In this document: positions 5,614-8,121 of the stretch, in pieces
How positions within the stretch are numbered: the stretch's first letter is position 1
Layout: each line of letters starts with the position of its first letter
NCBI GenBank assembly: GCA_013151585.1
Contig: JAADHY010000645.1
Location: forward strand, 1-8,121
DNA: 8,121 bases
From: Planctomycetota bacterium
Lineage (GTDB): Bacteria > Planctomycetota > Planctomycetia > Planctomycetales > Planctomycetaceae
Reading direction: 5' to 3'
Notes under the pieces: model-generated
What the model was told of the DNA's origin: nothing
Database searches by the model: none
The model's input: the letters and a program-made list of their open reading frames with translations, nothing else
Made by a program: the position numbers and the translations under genes

Positions 5614-6396
5614 TCAGCCCGTCTCCTCGCTCTCTTCGCGTGCGAACAAAGCAGCGCCGAAAGCCCCGACGAATTGAGCGTGCGGCGGCACGAAGACATC
5701 TTGGCCAAAGGCTTTTCCGACCATCTGGACCAAAAGCGGATTGTGCGCAGCCACGCCTCCGGTCATGACCAACTGACCGTCGGCCGCTCCCATCTCGATG
5801 ATCCGTTTCACGACTGAATGAAACGCTCCTTTCGCGATGTTCTCCACCGTCTCGCCTTGCCGAATCAACGACAAAACCTCCGTGGCGGCGAAAACGGTGC
5901 AGAAGCTGCCGAGCGAGACGTCCTTAGTTGCGTTTTCGGCCAAGCCGTTCAGTCGGTCCACAGGCAGGTCGAGCCGCAAGGCAATCTCTTCCAGAAAGGC
6001 ACCCGTTCCCGCCGCGCATTTGCGGTTCATTTTGAAGTTGATCCGGTTGCCCTGCTCGTCCAGATGGATCAGCTTGCTATCTTGGGCACCGATATCAATG
6101 ACCGTCAGGCGGTCGCGGACGTAGTGGTAGGCCCCTTTGCCATGACAAGCGATTTCGGTGCGCTTGCCATCGGACCACGGCACGTTGTCGCGACCGTAGC
6201 CGGTCGAGAGCGAGGCGGCGATCTGACTGCGATCGACCTGAGCCGCCGACAGAGCCTCTTCCAGACACCGCTCGGACGCCTCGGCATAATTCACACCGGA
6301 CCGACGAATTGACTTAGCGACAATCTGACCGTTTTCGTCGATCAGGACCAGCTTGGTGCTCGATGCGCCGATATCAATCCCGCAGAAGTATTTCAT
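5614..6396 (-). CDS. 2-hydroxyacyl-CoA dehydratase / benzoyl-CoA reductase activase (BadF/HgdC-type ATPase)
   Basis: This 260-residue protein is an ATP-driven electron donor of the BadF/BadG/BcrA/BcrD family. As a dimer it holds one [4Fe-4S] cluster and injects a low-potential electron into a dehydratase or reductase partner upon ATP hydrolysis. It has the acetate/sugar-kinase-type ATPase motifs: GIDIGASSTK (6-15), VIDIGAQDSK (99-108) and MTGGVAAHNP (211-220). The cluster cysteines are C127 in RKCAAGTGAF and C166 in SFCTVFAATEV; these are the same positions I recall for HgdC of Acidaminococcus. Length is typical of the single-chain activases. The ATG at 6396 is chosen because the family begins MKYFxGIDIG; an upstream GTG at 6441 would add 15 unrelated residues. 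No good ribosome site is visible. It follows the dehydratase subunit gene after 101 bases on the same strand. Confidence 0.94.
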   Translation of the reverse strand: MKYFCGIDIGASSTKLVLIDENGQIVAKSIRRSGVNYAEASERCLEEALSAAQVDRSQIAASLSTGYGRDNVPWSDGKRTEIACHGKGAYHYVRDRLTVIDIGAQDSKLIHLDEQGNRINFKMNRKCAAGTGAFLEEIALRLDLPVDRLNGLAENATKDVSLGSFCTVFAATEVLSLIRQGETVENIAKGAFHSVVKRIIEMGAADGQLVMTGGVAAHNPLLVQMVGKAFGQDVFVPPHAQFVGAFGAALFAREESEETG

Positions 6397-6414
6397 CGCA
6401 GAAAAGGTTCGTCT

Positions 6415-6472
6415 GTTCCGCCAACGATCGTTCCGAATCACGTTCCGTCGGCTTCGCTTTCAAGGCGTTCCG
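6415..6472 (-). repeat. Repeated CGGAAC boxes between dehydratase and activase genes
   Basis: Read leftward, CGGAACG occurs three times (6472-6466, 6447-6441, 6435-6429) and CGGAACA once (6421... 6420-6414 region), with steps of 25, 12 and 15 bases. A perfect 10-base palindrome AACGATCGTT (6423-6432) overlaps the third copy. The boxes fill most of the 101-base gap before the activase gene. They could be operator sites or a chance cluster in a GC-rich spacer. Confidence 0.3.
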
Positions 6473-6497
6473 ACACTTCCCGCCGCCAGGCGTGTCC

Positions 6498-7733
6498 TTA
6501 CGTGCCGGCCAGTTGTTCGACAAAAGCTTCGATGTTCGTTCGCGTCTGCTCTTCTGAATAAAGCCGCAGGTCGTTCAAGTCGCCGTTGATGATCAGGTAT
6601 GGCTTTCCGGTCCGCTCGGCCAGCCGCTGCGGCAACTGGTACCGGCAGTTGGAATTGTTCGGACACGTTTTGGCGTCGTGATAGACGATGCCATCGATCT
6701 GGAACTTCTCGAACATTTCCTGCAAGTACAGCTCTTTGAAGTCGTCGCTGCGGCAAATGAAGATGCTGCCGTACGCCCGCGCCATGCTGCGGAACGGATC
6801 GGCCGGGTCCAGGTCCTCGAAGATCCAACTGTTGCAATAGGTCGACGCGACGACACACGTCTGCAACTGCATGAACTGGGTTGAGAGGTCACGCAGCTTG
6901 CCCCAGATCGGCATGCCTTCCCAGTAGATGCGGAAGCGCTCGCCTTCGACCGCGGCTTCGTCGTTGGCGACGCGCTGATTGAGCTCGTCGACCAGCAGCT
7001 TGTAGTAGTCGACCGCATCCTGAGTGCCCCGCAACACGACGGCCGGGCCCATCTGAATCGTTCCATCGAAGAAGGTGATCGGCGCCGGCCGATGCGCCGC
7101 CGATTCCAGCACTTGCTTCCACAGCATGGTGCATTGGCGCGACAGGTCGATGATTTCGCGCAGCTTGTCGATGTCGAGTTTGACGCCAGCCACTTCCTCC
7201 AAAGGCTCGACCAGTGCCTCCGTCTGTTTGGCCACGTCTTCAATCATCGGCTCGGACAGCTCGCCCACCGGACTGTGGATGCCCAGGCACGGCACGTCCC
7301 ACTCCCGCGCATAGAACTGGAACCAGTCTTTCACGTCGCGGCATTGGTTCGTGTTAAAGACCAGAACGTCCGCTTTGGGCGGTCCCGGAAGCTTCATTTT
7401 CTGCAGCGGGCTTTCGCCTTTCAGATACGAGCCGATGTCGCTGGTGAGATACGAGCAGATATCGGGCGAGAAGCCTTTGGCATTGGCCAAGGGGATCAGA
7501 TCCGTCGCCATGCGGCTGGCTCCCAGCATGGCCCCGTGGTTCTCCGGGAAGAAAACATTAAAGCCAAGAGCCCGAAGCAGCTCGGCCGGCCCGACGCTGG
7601 TGCACCATGCTGTCTTCTTGCCCTGCTCCGGGCCTTGCGTCAGCTCGGTGAAATATTTGCCCATCACGGCTTTCATTTTGCCCGTGGACTGGAATTCTTT
7701 TCGTTCGACTTTCTTTTCCGTTGCCGTTGACAT
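6498..7733 (-). CDS. 2-hydroxyacyl-CoA dehydratase / benzoyl-CoA reductase family iron-sulfur subunit (HgdB/FldB/BcrC-like)
   Basis: This is a 411-residue protein of the 2-hydroxyacyl-CoA dehydratase/benzoyl-CoA reductase superfamily, whose members bind a [4Fe-4S] cluster and do radical chemistry on acyl-CoA thioesters after receiving an electron from an activase. Family marks run in order: WCTSVGPAELLRALGF (43-58), FPENHGAMLGA (62-72), DICSYLTSDIGSYL (91-104), FNTNQCRD (126-133), the KTCPNNSNCR stretch (355-364), and the closing GDLNDLRLYSEEQTRTNIEAF (starting 384). Candidate cluster ligands are C44, C93, C131 and C357/C363; which ones bind cannot be fixed by eye. The ATG at 7733 has AAAGGA (7742-7747) 8 bases before it. 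The activase is the next gene. Only this one subunit is in view; the classical enzymes need two related chains. The exact substrate (hydroxyacyl-CoA or aromatic acyl-CoA) cannot be told from sequence. Confidence 0.9.
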   Translation of the reverse strand: MSTATEKKVERKEFQSTGKMKAVMGKYFTELTQGPEQGKKTAWCTSVGPAELLRALGFNVFFPENHGAMLGASRMATDLIPLANAKGFSPDICSYLTSDIGSYLKGESPLQKMKLPGPPKADVLVFNTNQCRDVKDWFQFYAREWDVPCLGIHSPVGELSEPMIEDVAKQTEALVEPLEEVAGVKLDIDKLREIIDLSRQCTMLWKQVLESAAHRPAPITFFDGTIQMGPAVVLRGTQDAVDYYKLLVDELNQRVANDEAAVEGERFRIYWEGMPIWGKLRDLSTQFMQLQTCVVASTYCNSWIFEDLDPADPFRSMARAYGSIFICRSDDFKELYLQEMFEKFQIDGIVYHDAKTCPNNSNCRYQLPQRLAERTGKPYLIINGDLNDLRLYSEEQTRTNIEAFVEQLAGT

Positions 7734-7741
7734 GCTTTCGA

Positions 7742-7747
7742 TCCTTT
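7742..7747 (-). promoter_or_regulatory. Ribosome binding site of the dehydratase subunit
   Basis: Read leftward, AAAGGA lies 8 bases before the ATG at 7733. It favours this start over the in-frame upstream start at 7799, whose extra 22 residues are not family-like. The remaining gap up to 7886 shows no clear promoter; a 7-bp imperfect stem (ATCCGGAC with GTCGGAT) lies just after the stop of the next gene. Confidence 0.55.
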
Positions 7748-7886
7748 CTTGATTCCTGCTACCCGGGGTGGCTGGGTGGACTTTCTCGACTCGCGGCACC
7801 TGGCCCGACTGCGTCCGTTTCCGCGCTGGCAGTTGTTTCGATCGCCGGTGATCCGACTCGGGGCCGTCGCTGTCCGGATGGGAAAC

Positions 7887-8121
7887 TCAATCCCTCCGGG
7901 ACCCCGCTCCGCTCAGTCGACGAAGCAGCCCGTTCGGAGCGAACCGTTCGCCGTGTCGTTCCGCCAGCGCCTCCAACCGCTGCACAACGTGGCCCAACCC
8001 GCGGTCACGGGCATACCGGACGACGCCGCCCCGGAAATCGGGAAAGCCGACTCCGAGTACCACGGCCACGTCCATGTCCGACTCGCGCTGGACGATGGCG
8101 TCCTCCAGCACTCGGAAGGCT
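7887..8121 (-). CDS. C-terminal end of a 3-hydroxyacyl-CoA dehydrogenase / FadJ-like multifunctional protein (partial, runs off the right edge)
   Basis: Only the last 77 residues are visible; the frame is open to the window edge (codons begin at 8120). The segment VLEDAIVQRESDMDVAVVLG is followed by VGFPDFRGGVVRYARDRG and by RLEALAERHGERFAPNGLL. This is the pattern of the second C-terminal domain of 3-hydroxyacyl-CoA dehydrogenases, especially the multifunctional FadB/FadJ type, in which the GxGFPxFRGG loop and the closing GxRFxPxxLL are well kept. The whole protein would oxidise L-3-hydroxyacyl-CoA with NAD and may also carry an enoyl-CoA hydratase domain, which cannot be seen here. It is the most upstream member of the leftward acyl-CoA cluster, 153 bases before the dehydratase subunit. 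The end, a run GAGSRRD, extends a few residues past the conserved part. Confidence 0.88.
   Translation of the reverse strand, partial: AFRVLEDAIVQRESDMDVAVVLGVGFPDFRGGVVRYARDRGLGHVVQRLEALAERHGERFAPNGLLRRLSGAGSRRD

Noticed and set aside
5233..5817. A 194-residue rightward open frame covering the gene-free gap
   Set aside because: It has no conserved motif, no ribosome site, and runs antisense into the activase gene.
1..8121. CRISPR array, tRNA, rRNA, insertion sequence or phage genes
   Set aside because: I saw no regularly spaced repeats, cloverleaf-like sequence, transposase or phage motif anywhere in the window.

Overview
The window reads as a stretch of chromosome from a member of the Planctomycetota or a close relative. 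This is an inference from three things. The large membrane-anchored prenyltransferase/squalene-oxidase-repeat protein carries a GRTGAARAALVASQGGT-type linker that I associate with planctomycete proteins. The GIY-YIG protein has a YRLRKAA/LRPELV N-terminal region that I also associate with that phylum. Shine-Dalgarno use is uneven and the base composition is moderately GC-rich. I see no insertion sequence, phage gene, CRISPR array, tRNA or rRNA, so this looks like core or metabolic chromosome rather than an island.

Layout. Bases 1-1010 hold two rightward genes: a GIY-YIG nuclease-like protein, possibly cut by the left edge, and a small NirD/ferredoxin-like Rieske protein. Everything from 1088 to the right edge is read leftward. 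In order of transcription (right to left) these are: the C-terminal end of a 3-hydroxyacyl-CoA dehydrogenase/FadJ-like protein (cut by the edge); a 2-hydroxyacyl-CoA dehydratase/benzoyl-CoA-reductase-type iron-sulfur subunit; its ATP-dependent activase (BadF/HgdC family); a divergent ThiF/MoeB/HesA-type E1-like protein; a 39-residue very basic small protein; pyrE; the membrane-anchored prenyltransferase-repeat protein; and a UPF0173 metallo-beta-lactamase-fold hydrolase. A strong 9-bp hairpin lies between the converging Rieske and hydrolase genes and probably ends transcription from both sides.

How they work together. The three rightmost genes form an acyl-CoA module: a beta-oxidation enzyme, a radical dehydratase or reductase subunit, and the activase that feeds it an electron at the cost of ATP. 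Only one dehydratase-type subunit is visible; a partner, if there is one, must lie elsewhere. The activase has exactly the two cluster cysteines (C127, C166) and the ATP motifs expected of a working enzyme. pyrE and the prenyltransferase-repeat gene are 18 bases apart and probably co-transcribed. The E1-like protein keeps the NRQ motif, a DC motif and two CxxC pairs but has lost the usual acidic DxD of the nucleotide pocket, and no ubiquitin-like partner is visible.

The most interesting points are the dehydratase/activase/beta-oxidation cluster, the altered E1-like protein next to the tiny basic protein, and several structured intergenic stretches: a leftward terminator lying between two rightward genes, a nested palindrome at 5489-5546, and repeated CGGAAC boxes between the dehydratase and activase genes. 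Nothing here amounts to an obvious new defence or mobile system.
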